Shown: positions 1 through 8,869 of the stretch, piece by piece
Layout of the letters: every line of letters starts with the position of its first letter
How positions within the stretch are numbered: the first letter of the stretch is position 1
NCBI GenBank assembly: GCA_016234705.1
Contig: JACRAS010000197.1
Location: 1-64,000 of the forward strand
DNA length: 64,000 nt
Origin: Betaproteobacteria bacterium
GTDB lineage: Bacteria; Pseudomonadota; Gammaproteobacteria; Burkholderiales; SG8-39
Direction of reading: 5' to 3'
The notes under the pieces: model-generated
Databases searched by the model: none
What the model was told of the DNA's origin: nothing
Seen by the model: only the letters and a program-made list of their open reading frames with translations
Position numbers and translations under genes: made by a program

Positions 1-153
1 CGGAGCAGGCGCAACGTGCCTTAGCGACATGACACCTCAGATGCGAAAGGAACTACGGTTGCAACCCTGGCTGCGCGACCGCCTGCATGTGGCGGGCGGG
101 TGGGTTGAAGCTTGTGCGGCTGCACGCAGGAATGCTGATCGGAGGCGGCGCGC

Positions 154-3132
154 GTGAGAGATCTGCGTCCGCTTCCCGCCGAGCCGGTCGACCAGCCGAT
201 GTTCTGGGAGTCCTCGCTTGCGTTCCTGAAATACAGCATAGCATGCATTCTGGTCGGGTTCACTGCGTTTCTAATTGCACTTCACATCTTCGCGCAGGAT
301 TGGACGGTGCGAGACCTTGCCGTCATAGGGTTCATGCTCGCGGCGGGGGGAGCTTGGTTCCTCCTGTCGCGCCATAGGATAAGAGCCACCATCGTGACTT
401 TGGCCGTCGCAGCATGGGTGTACGTTACGGTCGTTTCGGTCCTTTTCGAGGGTGCGAGCGGCGCGAGTATCCTCATTTACCCGGTGATCATCCTGTTGGT
501 GGGCTGGCTGTTCGACCCGCGCGCCGGAGTAGCCGTCGCAGTGCTGACGACGGCGGCGACAGGCGGTTTTGCCCTCGCGGAACTGTGGGGATTCCTTCCA
601 GCCCCGGTTCCGACACCATCGGGCGCGGTTTGGGTCGTTCAGTGCTGTGTTTTCATCATTTCGGCGGTCCTGATGATGCAGCTTGTGCGCTCCTATCGGA
701 ACCGCCTTGAGGAAGTGCGCAAACTGAGCAGCGATCTCGCCCTGCGCACGGCCGAGGTCCAGGCGCGCGAAGCCGACCTCAACCGCGCCCAGGCCGTCGC
801 CCACGTCGGCAGTTGGGTGTACGACCTCGCCGCCGACGTGATGCGCCTGTCCGCGGAGACCTGCCGCATCTTTGGCCTGCCCGAAGGCACTACGGGCAGC
901 CGGGAAACCTACCTCTCGCGGGCCCATCCGGAGGACCGCAACGCGGTGGATAGCGCCTGGCAGGCGGCGCTCAAAGAAGGCGAGCCCTTCGACTACGTAC
1001 ACCGCATCCTGGTCCGCAAGACGATCCGCTGGGTCCGGCAACGGGCGGAACTGGAGTTCGGCGCGGACGGCACGCCGCTGCGCAGCTTGGGGACCACGCA
1101 GGACATCACCGAGCGCAAGTGGGCGGAAGAAGCGCTACGGGCAAGTGAACAGCGTTTTCGCTCGGTAATCGAGCTGGCCCCTCTGGGAATCGCGTTTTCT
1201 CGCGATGGAATCACGCTGGGAGCAAATCCGGTCCATTTGCGCATGTTCGGGTATGAACACATTGCCGAATTGTCGGGAAGCCCTCTCCTCGAACGGATTG
1301 CGCCGCAGTGCCGGGTAGAGATGGCAGATCGCCTGAAGCGCCGCGCTCTGGGGCAAGCGGTCGAAACGACCTATGAAACAATCGGCCTTCGCAAAGACGG
1401 TTCCCAATTTCCCTTCATGGTGTCGACCAGCAGGATTGCGTTGCCCGATGGCCCCATGACCATCGCGTTCATTGTGGACATCACCGAACGCAAGCAGGTA
1501 GAGGCGGCGCTCAAGCAGAGCGAGCAGCGCCTGCGGGCAATCGTCGAGACCGAGCCGGAATGCGTAAAGGTCCTCGGCCGCGACGGACAACTGCTGGAGA
1601 TGAACGTCGCAGGTCTCGCCATGCTTGAAGCGGAGTCGGTAGCTGAAGTGCAGCGGCACGCACTTCCGAACTTTCTGCTTCCCGGGTACCGCGCTGCGTT
1701 TGGCGCCCTGCATGAACGCGTGATGCGCGGCGAAAGCGGCATGCTGGAGTTCGAGGTCGTGGGGCTCAAGGGCACGCGGCGATGGTTGGAAACTCACGCA
1801 GCGCCGATGCGTGATGCGACGGGCGAAGTCGCCATGTTGTTGGGCATTGCGCGCGACATCACCGAGCGCAAGCGGGTCGAGGCCGAGCACGCCCAACTCG
1901 AAGCGCAGTTGCGCGAATCGCAGAAGATGGAGGCGCTGGGGACGCTGGCCGGAGGCGTGGCGCACGACTTCAACAACATCGTCGCAGCGATCATGGGCAA
2001 CGTGGAGCTCGCGCGCCAGGACGTGGGGCCTCGGCACGCGGCGCTTGAGAGCCTGGAGGAAATCCGCAAGGCGGGCCGCCGCGCGAAGGATTTGGTGCAG
2101 CAGATCCTCGCCTTCGGTCGGCGCCAGGTGTTCGAGCGTCAGCTAATACCGCTCGCCCCGGTGGTGGAGGAATCGGTGCGCTTGTTGCGCAGCACGCTGC
2201 CCGCGGGGGTGAGCGTGAGCGTGGAATGCGCGCCGGACGCGCCGCTGGTGCAGGCCGATGCAACGCAGGTACAGCAGGTTCTGCTCAACCTGTGCGCGAA
2301 CGCCTGGCAGGCGATGCAGGGGCAGAAGCGGCCGGCCGCGATCGCGGTCAGCCTGGCGCCGTACCTGGCGAACGGGGCGCCGTATATGGGGCCGGAGCGT
2401 CGATCGAGCGGAGGGCGGATCGCGCTTCGCCCGGGCCGCTACGCCTGCCTGACGGTGCGCGATACCGGGCCGGGCATGGACCAGACGACGCGCTCGCGCA
2501 TCTTCGAGCCCTTTTTCACCACCAAGCCGGTGGGCAAGGGCACGGGGCTCGGCCTAGCGGTGGTGCACGGCATCGTGCAGGACCATGGGGCGAGCATTGC
2601 GGTGCACAGCGCTCCGGGCGAGGGCGCCGCCTTTCGCATCTATTTTCCCGCGGTGCAGGCGCCGGCGGCCGTTGCGCCTTGGCCGCTAGTGGAGCTGAAA
2701 CAGGAGCCGAGCGCAGCGCGCAAGGAAAACGGCGAGGCCCCGGTCTTGCAGGGTGAGGGCAAGTCCATCCTCTACGTCGATGACGATGAAGCTATCGTGT
2801 TCCTGATGACGCGCTTGCTGGAGCGTGAGGGCTATCGCGTGACCGGCTGCACCGATCAGCGGGAGGCGCTCGCGGCGGTGCGGTCGCGGCCGGAGGCCTT
2901 CGATCTGGTCGTCACCGACTACAACATGCCCGGTCTGACGGGGCTCGATTTGGCGCGCGCGCTGCGCGACATCCGCGCCGATTTGCCGGTGGCGCTGGCG
3001 TCGGGCTACATCACCGAGGAGTTGCGCGCCGAGGCGCCCGCTGCGGGGGTAATCGAGCTGGTCTACAAGCCCAATACCGTCGATGAACTGTGCGGGGTGA
3101 TTGCGCGTCTCGCGCATGGTCTTCCGATCTAA
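154..3132 (+). CDS. PAS-domain hybrid sensor histidine kinase with C-terminal receiver
   Basis: A 992-residue membrane-anchored hybrid kinase expected to autophosphorylate on His and pass phosphate to its own receiver. The first ~190 residues are several hydrophobic segments. Three PAS/PAC modules follow, each ending in an 'ITERK' signature. The HisKA H-box GGVAHDFNN puts the phospho-acceptor at His604. The HATPase shows DTGPGMD and GKGTGLGLAVVHG. The receiver starts at ILYVDDDEA, with the phospho-acceptor Asp about 922 in VVTDYNMPG. The start is GTG at 154; ATG at 199 is an alternative that keeps the membrane region. It lies 165 bp upstream of nasA in the same direction, but a sigma-54 promoter separates them, so a role in nitrogen sensing is only a guess. 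The signal sensed is unknown. Confidence 0.9.
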   Translation: MRDLRPLPAEPVDQPMFWESSLAFLKYSIACILVGFTAFLIALHIFAQDWTVRDLAVIGFMLAAGGAWFLLSRHRIRATIVTLAVAAWVYVTVVSVLFEGASGASILIYPVIILLVGWLFDPRAGVAVAVLTTAATGGFALAELWGFLPAPVPTPSGAVWVVQCCVFIISAVLMMQLVRSYRNRLEEVRKLSSDLALRTAEVQAREADLNRAQAVAHVGSWVYDLAADVMRLSAETCRIFGLPEGTTGSRETYLSRAHPEDRNAVDSAWQAALKEGEPFDYVHRILVRKTIRWVRQRAELEFGADGTPLRSLGTTQDITERKWAEEALRASEQRFRSVIELAPLGIAFSRDGITLGANPVHLRMFGYEHIAELSGSPLLERIAPQCRVEMADRLKRRALGQAVETTYETIGLRKDGSQFPFMVSTSRIALPDGPMTIAFIVDITERKQVEAALKQSEQRLRAIVETEPECVKVLGRDGQLLEMNVAGLAMLEAESVAEVQRHALPNFLLPGYRAAFGALHERVMRGESGMLEFEVVGLKGTRRWLETHAAPMRDATGEVAMLLGIARDITERKRVEAEHAQLEAQLRESQKMEALGTLAGGVAHDFNNIVAAIMGNVELARQDVGPRHAALESLEEIRKAGRRAKDLVQQILAFGRRQVFERQLIPLAPVVEESVRLLRSTLPAGVSVSVECAPDAPLVQADATQVQQVLLNLCANAWQAMQGQKRPAAIAVSLAPYLANGAPYMGPERRSSGGRIALRPGRYACLTVRDTGPGMDQTTRSRIFEPFFTTKPVGKGTGLGLAVVHGIVQDHGASIAVHSAPGEGAAFRIYFPAVQAPAAVAPWPLVELKQEPSAARKENGEAPVLQGEGKSILYVDDDEAIVFLMTRLLEREGYRVTGCTDQREALAAVRSRPEAFDLVVTDYNMPGLTGLDLARALRDIRADLPVALASGYITEELRAEAPAAGVIELVYKPNTVDELCGVIARLAHGLPI

Positions 3133-3142
3133 TCCGGCATCA

Positions 3143-3159
3143 CGCACCGCACCGATGCA
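3143..3159 (+). promoter_or_regulatory. Possible NtrC-binding site upstream of nasA
   Basis: The 17-mer CGCACCGCACCGATGCA matches the dyad TGCACC-N5-GGTGCA except at two positions. It lies about 100 bp upstream of the sigma-54 promoter of nasA, a normal distance for an NtrC enhancer. The match is imperfect. Confidence 0.45.
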
Positions 3160-3255
3160 CGTAGGCATTGCGACGCACCACGCCGTTGCGTCCATGGCTT
3201 GTCTTCTCGTGCGCCAGGAAAATCGGCGCCCATGAACAGCCGCTCCTAGATGGCG

Positions 3256-3271
3256 TGGCACGGCTGTTGCT
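3256..3271 (+). promoter_or_regulatory. Sigma-54 promoter of nasA
   Basis: TGGCACGGCTGTTGCT agrees at every defined position with the sigma-54 consensus TGGCACR-N4-TTGCW, including the 10-bp spacing between GG (-24) and GC (-12). Transcription would start about 12 bp downstream, some 15 bp before the nasA ATG, giving a very short leader. Confidence 0.9.
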
Positions 3272-3297
3272 TTGCATCTTCCTGAATCGAGGGTGCA

Positions 3298-6045
3298 ATG
3301 CAGGAAACGAAATCCATTTGTTGCTACTGCGGAGTCGGTTGCGGCGTAATCATAGCCAGCGACGACGCTCGCATTGCCGGCGTGCGCGGGGATCCTGAGC
3401 ATCCGGCCAATTTCGGGAAGCTATGCACCAAGGGCGCGACACTGCATTTGACGGCGCGCCACGATTCACGCGCCTTGTATCCGGAGCAGCGCGAGGCGCG
3501 CGGTCTCGCGCGCAGCCGCGTCACCTGGGACGAGGCGCTCGATCACATCGCGGTGAAGTTTGCCGGCCTGATCCGCGCCCATGGTCCCGACAGCGTTGCC
3601 TTCTACATCTCCGGCCAGCTCCTTACCGAGGACTATTACGTCTTCAACAAGCTGGCGAAGGGGCTCATCGGCAGCAACAACATCGACACCAATTCGCGCT
3701 TGTGCATGTCCTCCGCGGTGTCCGGCCACAAAGCGAGCCTGGGTGCGGATGCGCCGCCCGCTTGCTACGAGGACATCGATCATGCCGGCTGCATGTTCAT
3801 CGCCGGCTCCAACACCGCCTATGCGCATCCGGTGCTGTTCCGCCGTATCGAAGAGGCGAAAGCCAGGAATCCGGCGCTCAAACTCATCGTCGTCGACCCG
3901 CGCCGCACCGACACGGCGGCCATGGCCGATCTGCATCTGCCCATCCTGCCCGGCAGCGATATCGCGCTCTGCAACGCCATGCTGCACGTACTGCTGTGGG
4001 AAGGCCTGGTGGACCATGGATACATCCATGCCCACACAACGGGTTTCGACGCACTCAAGGAGATCGCGCGCGAGTACACGCCCGCGGCCGCGGCCGAGCT
4101 GTGCGGCGTCCCGGCCGAGGATATCGTGCGCGCGGCCAAATGGTTCGGCGCCTGCGCGCCGACGCTGTCGCTTTACTGCCAGGGTTTGAACCAATCGGTA
4201 CACGGCACGCACAACAATGCCGCGCTAATCAACTTGCATCTTGCCACCGGCCAGATCGGCAAGCCCGGCGCAGGGCCGTTTTCGCTTACCGGACAAGCCA
4301 ATGCCATGGGTGGGCGCGAGGTCGGCGGCATGGCAACCCTGCTGTCCGCGCACCGCGATCTCGCCAACCCGGCGCACCGCGCCGAAGTAGCGCGGCTGTG
4401 GGGCGTGGACTGGCTGCCCGCCGAGCCGGGCAAGACCGCAGTCGAGCTGTTCCATGCGATCGAGGAAGGCAAGATCAAGGCGGTATGGATCGCCTGCGCC
4501 AACCCGGCGCAATCGATGCCTGATCAGAACCTGGTGCGCAAGGCGCTCGCCACGGCCGAACTGGTGGTGTTGCAGGAGGCCTATCGCAACACCGATACCG
4601 CGGCCTACGCGGACATCCTGCTGCCTGCGTCCAGTTGGGGGGAAAAGGAAGGCACGCTCACCAATTCGGAGCGGCGCATCAGCCGGGTGCGCGCCGCGGT
4701 GGCGCCTCCAGGGGAGGCGCGCGCCGACTGGGAAATCGTCAGCGACTTCGCGCGCCGGCTCGGCGCCAAGCTCGGCGACGCGCGCGCCGAAAGACTGTTC
4801 GCTTACCGCACAACCGAGGAGGTGTTCAACGAGCATCGCGAAAGCACGCGTGGCCGCGACCTCGACATCACCGGGCTCAGCTATGCCAGGCTCGAAGCCG
4901 ACGGCCCGCAGCAATGGCCGCTTGCGGAAGGCGCCGCAGGCGGCGCGGCGCGGCTGTATACGGACGGCCGTTTCGCCACCGCCGATGGCCGCGCGCGCTT
5001 CGCCGGCGTGCGCCATCAGGACACCGCGGAGCGCACCGACGCGCGCTATCCGCTGCATCTGACCACCGGCCGCTTGCGCGACCACTGGCACGGCATGAGC
5101 CGCACCGGCACGGTGGCGCGCTTGTTCAATCACAGCCCCGAACCCTACGCCACGATGCACCGCGACGACATGGCGCGCCGCGGCCTCGAGGACGGCGACC
5201 TGGTATGTCTGAAAAGCCGGCGCGGCAAGCTCACCTTGCGCGTGCAGGGCTCGGACGAATTGCGCCCGGCGCAGGTGTTCGTGCCCATGCACTGGGGCAG
5301 CCAGTTCATGCACGGCGCGGGCGTGAATGCGCTCACCGCGGGCGACTTCGACCCGCATTCGAAACAGCCGGAGTTGAAGCACGCCGCGGTGCAGGCGGAA
5401 AAAGTGGAATTGCCGCACACCCTGGTGGCGATGCGCCGCTTTGCCGTCGATGCGATGCCCTCGGCGCCGCAATTGGCCGAGCGCTTGCAGCCGTTGTTGG
5501 CGAGATTCGATTACGCCAGCGTGAACCTCGTCGGCCGCGAGCATGCGGTGCTTGTGTTCCGCGCCTACGGCGCCAAGCCGCCGGATGCCGCGCCGCTGCG
5601 CGAACTCGATCGCCTGCTCGCGCTGGATGCGCCCGAGTCCACCATGCATTACCGTGATCTGCGCCGCGGCGTGTTCAAATCGGCGCGCGTAGAGGGCGAC
5701 GCCGTCATTGCGGTGCGCCTGGTGGGCGAGACGGCGGGCGAAGAGTGGCTGAAGAACATGATGCTGCAAGGGGCTTCCGCCGAAGCGATGCGCCCCTGGG
5801 TGCTGGCGCCGGTATCGACGCCGCCGCGCGGCACGCTCAATCGCGGTCGCATCGTATGCAACTGCCTGGATGTCTCCGAAAACGAAATCCGGCGCGAACT
5901 TGCGTCGGGTGTTACGTTGGCTGGATTGCAGGCCAAGCTCAAGTGCGGCACCGAGTGCGGCTCGTGCGTGCCGGAGCTGAAGAGAATGCGCGCGGCGCAG
6001 GAGCGCATCGAAGGTGCTGTGGCAGTGCATGCTGCACCGCAATAG
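3298..6045 (+). CDS. nasA: Assimilatory nitrate reductase, catalytic molybdopterin subunit
   Basis: A 915-residue cytoplasmic molybdenum enzyme that reduces nitrate to nitrite. The N-terminus CCYCGVGCG with Cys43 is the [4Fe-4S] cluster site typical of bis-MGD enzymes. Then come the molybdopterin oxidoreductase domain and the dinucleotide-binding domain ('GRLRDHWHGMSRTGTV' region). The last ~55 residues are a BFD-like [2Fe-2S] domain with cysteines in CNCLD and CGTECGSC, as in NasA proteins of proteobacteria that lack a separate ferredoxin subunit. No signal peptide is seen, which supports the assimilatory type over periplasmic Nap. The start is the ATG directly after the sigma-54 promoter leader. 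Transport and nitrite reductase genes follow. Confidence 0.93.
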   Translation: MQETKSICCYCGVGCGVIIASDDARIAGVRGDPEHPANFGKLCTKGATLHLTARHDSRALYPEQREARGLARSRVTWDEALDHIAVKFAGLIRAHGPDSVAFYISGQLLTEDYYVFNKLAKGLIGSNNIDTNSRLCMSSAVSGHKASLGADAPPACYEDIDHAGCMFIAGSNTAYAHPVLFRRIEEAKARNPALKLIVVDPRRTDTAAMADLHLPILPGSDIALCNAMLHVLLWEGLVDHGYIHAHTTGFDALKEIAREYTPAAAAELCGVPAEDIVRAAKWFGACAPTLSLYCQGLNQSVHGTHNNAALINLHLATGQIGKPGAGPFSLTGQANAMGGREVGGMATLLSAHRDLANPAHRAEVARLWGVDWLPAEPGKTAVELFHAIEEGKIKAVWIACANPAQSMPDQNLVRKALATAELVVLQEAYRNTDTAAYADILLPASSWGEKEGTLTNSERRISRVRAAVAPPGEARADWEIVSDFARRLGAKLGDARAERLFAYRTTEEVFNEHRESTRGRDLDITGLSYARLEADGPQQWPLAEGAAGGAARLYTDGRFATADGRARFAGVRHQDTAERTDARYPLHLTTGRLRDHWHGMSRTGTVARLFNHSPEPYATMHRDDMARRGLEDGDLVCLKSRRGKLTLRVQGSDELRPAQVFVPMHWGSQFMHGAGVNALTAGDFDPHSKQPELKHAAVQAEKVELPHTLVAMRRFAVDAMPSAPQLAERLQPLLARFDYASVNLVGREHAVLVFRAYGAKPPDAAPLRELDRLLALDAPESTMHYRDLRRGVFKSARVEGDAVIAVRLVGETAGEEWLKNMMLQGASAEAMRPWVLAPVSTPPRGTLNRGRIVCNCLDVSENEIRRELASGVTLAGLQAKLKCGTECGSCVPELKRMRAAQERIEGAVAVHAAPQ

Positions 6046-6049
6046 TGCA
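6033..6049 (+). promoter_or_regulatory. Probable NtrC-binding site upstream of nrtA
   Basis: TGCACCGCAATAGTGCA matches the NtrC dyad TGCACC-N5-GGTGCA with a single mismatch. It overlaps the stop codon of nasA and lies about 100 bp upstream of the sigma-54 promoter of nrtA, the usual enhancer distance. Confidence 0.65.
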
Positions 6050-6135
6050 GACGCGAATCGCACCGGCCTCCATCCGCGCCTGGAAATCGGCCTGAAACCC
6101 GCGCCAATACTTGAGTTCTGGCGATTGTGCTTGCA

Positions 6136-6151
6136 TGGCACGGTGCTTGCA
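6136..6151 (+). promoter_or_regulatory. Sigma-54 promoter of nrtA operon
   Basis: TGGCACGGTGCTTGCA is a perfect match to TGGCACR-N4-TTGCW with correct GG/GC spacing. It would give a leader of about 100 nt before nrtA. With the NtrC-like site upstream it implies nitrogen-limitation control of the transport and nitrite reductase genes. Confidence 0.9.
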
Positions 6152-6260
6152 TTAGGTTGGTTGTTACGGCCAGAAGCGGCCATGTCTTTAGCGCAGATGT
6201 TTATTCGGAGGAAATTCGGATCACCGCGCTTGAACAAATTTTATTTTTCCGGAGGGCAGC

Positions 6261-7529
6261 ATGAGTTCAAAAGCGCATATTCCCGGTACCGGACGGCGCC
6301 GTTTCCTTAAGCGAGCCAGTGTCACCGTCGGTGCGGCCGCCATCATGAACCTGGTTCCCGCCGCGGTGCGTAGCGCCGCCTGGGCTGCCGGTTCCGATGC
6401 CCCGGAAAAGAAGGAATTCAAAATCGGCTTCATCCCGCTCACCGACTGCTCTTCGGTGGTGATGGCGGCAGTGATGGAATTCGACAAGAAATACGGCATC
6501 AAGATCATTCCCTCGAAGGAGTCCTCTTGGGCCTCCGTGCGCGACAAGCTCGTGAACGGGGAACTCGACGCCGCGCACGTACTCTACGGCCTCGTCTACG
6601 GCGTGCAGATGGGCGTCGGCGGCCCGAAGAAGGACATGGCCGTATTGATGAACCTCAACCACAACGGCCAGGCGATCACCCTCTCGAGCAAGCTGCATGA
6701 AAAAGGCGTCAAGGACGGCGCCAGCCTGAAGGCGCTGATCGACCGCGAAAAGCGCGAATATACCTTCGCCCATACCTTCCCGACCGGTACACACGCGATG
6801 TGGATCTACTATTGGCTCGCGGCAAATGGCATCAATCCGTTTGTCGACGTCAAGACCATCACCGTGCCGCCGCCGCAAATGGTGGCCAATATGCGCGTGG
6901 GCAACATGGATGGCTTCTGCGTCGGCGAGCCGTGGAACAATCGCGCCATCGTCGACAAGATCGGGTTTACCGCGATCACGACGCAGGAAATCTGGAAGGA
7001 CCATCCGGAGAAAGTGCTCGGAACCACCGCCGAGTTCGTGCAGAAATACCCCAACAGCGCGCGCGCCATGACTGCCGCCGTGCTCGAAGCCGGACGCTGG
7101 ATCGACAGCTCGTTGTCCAACCGGCAGAAAACCGCCGAGACCGTCGCGGACAAGTCCTACGTCAACACCGACCGCGACGTGATCCTGGCGCGCATGCTCG
7201 GCCGCTACGACAACGGCATCGGCAAGACCTGGGACGACCCGAATTACATGAAGTTCTTCAACGACGGCGCGGTCAATTTTCCGTATCTGTCCGACGGCAT
7301 GTGGTTCCTGACCCAGCACCGGCGCTGGGGCCTGCTGAAGGAAGACGTGGATTACCTCGCGCTGGCCAAGAAGGTCAATCGCATCGATGTCTACAAGGAA
7401 GCCGCGGCCATGGCGAAGACAAACGTGCCGAAAGACCCGATGCGCAGCGCCAAGCTGATAGACGGCGTGGTGTGGGATGGCAAGGATCCGAAGAAATACG
7501 CGGGCGCTTTTAAGATCAAGGTCGCTTAG
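6261..7529 (+). CDS. nrtA: Nitrate ABC transporter substrate-binding protein
   Basis: A 422-residue periplasmic or lipid-anchored solute-binding protein of the NrtA/CmpA family that delivers nitrate (possibly nitrite) to the NrtB/NrtD importer. The N-terminus GRRRFLKRASVTVGAAA is a Tat signal with a hydrophobic stretch ending near residue 38. The mature part starts FKIGFIPLTDCSSVVMA and contains the family segments around FPTGTHAMWIYYWLAANGI and NMDGFCVGEPWNNRA. The ATG has a strong Shine-Dalgarno (CGGAGGGCAGC). It lies just downstream of a sigma-54 promoter and 9 bp before nrtB. Bicarbonate binding (CmpA) is the alternative, but the neighbours favour nitrate. Confidence 0.92.
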   Translation: MSSKAHIPGTGRRRFLKRASVTVGAAAIMNLVPAAVRSAAWAAGSDAPEKKEFKIGFIPLTDCSSVVMAAVMEFDKKYGIKIIPSKESSWASVRDKLVNGELDAAHVLYGLVYGVQMGVGGPKKDMAVLMNLNHNGQAITLSSKLHEKGVKDGASLKALIDREKREYTFAHTFPTGTHAMWIYYWLAANGINPFVDVKTITVPPPQMVANMRVGNMDGFCVGEPWNNRAIVDKIGFTAITTQEIWKDHPEKVLGTTAEFVQKYPNSARAMTAAVLEAGRWIDSSLSNRQKTAETVADKSYVNTDRDVILARMLGRYDNGIGKTWDDPNYMKFFNDGAVNFPYLSDGMWFLTQHRRWGLLKEDVDYLALAKKVNRIDVYKEAAAMAKTNVPKDPMRSAKLIDGVVWDGKDPKKYAGAFKIKVA

Positions 7530-7538
7530 GAGGCGCGC

Positions 7539-8435
7539 ATGAGCGCGGTCGTGAATATCAGCAGGGAACCGTTCGAGGATGCGGCGCCGCCTTCGCCGCC
7601 GCCGGCCGTCATGCCTAAGGCGGCGTCGGCGGCGAAAGCGGCGGAGCCCCCGCCCTACGTGCGCACGCGCGCGCCGGAGTGGTTGCCGCGCCTCATCGGT
7701 CCGGTCATCGGCGCCGCCCTGTTCATCGGCCTGTGGGCGCTGCTCTCCTCCTCCAGCCCCAATCTTCCGGGCCCGGTGAAAACCTGGGCGTCCGCGGTGC
7801 AGGTGTTCGGCGATCCCTTCTACCGCAAGGGGCCGAATGACCAGGGCATAGGCTGGAACGTGCTCAATTCCCTCGGCCGCGTGGGCGTCGGCTTCGGCCT
7901 CGCGGCGCTCGCCGGCATCCCGCTCGGTTTCCTGGTCGGGCGCTTTCGCTTTCTTTCGGACATGAGCGCGCCGATCATCAGCCTGTTGCGGCCGGTGTCC
8001 CCGCTCGCCTGGTTGCCGATCGGCTTGCTGGTGTTCAAGGCGGCGAATCCGGCGGCGATCTGGGTGATATTCATCTCCAGCATCTGGCCGATGATCATCA
8101 ACACCGCTGCCGGCGTGCGCCAAGTGCCGCAGGACTATCTGAACGTGGCGCGCGTGCTCAACCTGTCCGAATGGAAGGTGTTCACCCGCATCCTGTTTCC
8201 GGCGGTGCTGCCCTACATGATGACCGGCGTGCGCCTGGCGATGGGCGTCGCCTGGCTGGTGATCGTCGCCGCGGAAATGCTCACCGGCGGCGTCGGCATC
8301 GGCTTTTGGGTCTGGGACGAATGGAACAACCTCAACGTCGAGCACATCATTATCGCAATTTTCACCGTGGGGATCATCGGCCTCGCGCTGGAGCAATTGC
8401 TGCTCCTCGTGGCGCGCAGGTTCGAGTACGAATGA
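7539..8435 (+). CDS. nrtB: Nitrate ABC transporter permease
   Basis: A 298-residue inner-membrane permease of the NrtB/SsuC type. About the first 45 residues are Pro/Ala-rich and cytoplasmic. Six or so membrane segments follow, with the BPD_transp_1 EAA-like loop in NVARVLNLSEWKVFTRILFP. The start is an ATG preceded by AGGAGG, 9 bp after nrtA. A 434-bp palindrome-rich spacer separates it from its ATPase gene, which is unusual for an ABC operon. Confidence 0.92.
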   Translation: MSAVVNISREPFEDAAPPSPPPAVMPKAASAAKAAEPPPYVRTRAPEWLPRLIGPVIGAALFIGLWALLSSSSPNLPGPVKTWASAVQVFGDPFYRKGPNDQGIGWNVLNSLGRVGVGFGLAALAGIPLGFLVGRFRFLSDMSAPIISLLRPVSPLAWLPIGLLVFKAANPAAIWVIFISSIWPMIINTAAGVRQVPQDYLNVARVLNLSEWKVFTRILFPAVLPYMMTGVRLAMGVAWLVIVAAEMLTGGVGIGFWVWDEWNNLNVEHIIIAIFTVGIIGLALEQLLLLVARRFEYE

Positions 8436-8869
8436 GTGCGACCATATACGGCGTCTCAAATGCCGTCGCATGCGACGAGCGGATTTGCGCGCTGCGCGTG
8501 CCAACCGCGGCGTGGGGGTTTATCCAAGATCGCCGATCGCGTGCGGACGGCTTTTCGTCCGCGCGCAATCGGCGATCCGCGCGGACGGCTGCCGTCCGCG
8601 CAAGAGGGGTCGCGGCACTTCGAACTGTCCCGGTGTATCTGGGGGATGTCGAGGTGCGGCCATTGCGCGCTGCGCGCGCCAACCGTGTTTTCTGTACGGA
8701 TGAAAAGCACATCCGTCCAGAAAACACGGTTACGGTTAACACCGAACACCGCGTGGGGCTTTGTCCAAGATCGGTGATCCACGCGGACGGCTTTTCGTCC
8801 GCGCAAAGCCCAACTCCGCAACACGCCGACGGCGCGAAATAAGTTGCCGCTTGTAGAAAGGGAACAGCC
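8436..8869. repeat. Palindrome-rich, repeat-built spacer between nrtB and nrtD
   Basis: No gene is seen. Two direct repeat families occur: 8485-8507 with 8663-8685 (one mismatch over 23 bp), and 8510-8565 with 8751-8806 (about 85% identical). Hairpins: 8528-8537 pairs with 8568-8577 around an inner stem GCGGACG/CGTCCGC; 8579-8588 pairs perfectly with 8592-8601; 8782-8789 pairs with 8796-8803. A fourth, longer hairpin is listed separately. The layout resembles REP/BIME-type intergenic repeats and may set the relative expression of nrtAB and nrtD through mRNA processing or stability. Nothing shows a promoter clearly. Confidence 0.7.
8683..8729. repeat. 20-bp-arm hairpin in the nrtB-nrtD spacer
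   Basis: The arms 8683-8702 and 8710-8729 are complementary with one mismatch in 20 and a 7-nt loop (AAAAGCA). There is no T-tract after it, so it is not an obvious intrinsic terminator. It is one of several hairpins in this spacer. Confidence 0.8.

Noticed and set aside
4225-6237. 670-codon minus-strand frame opposite nasA
   Set aside because: Composition is that of a GC-rich antisense shadow; nasA has clear motifs throughout.
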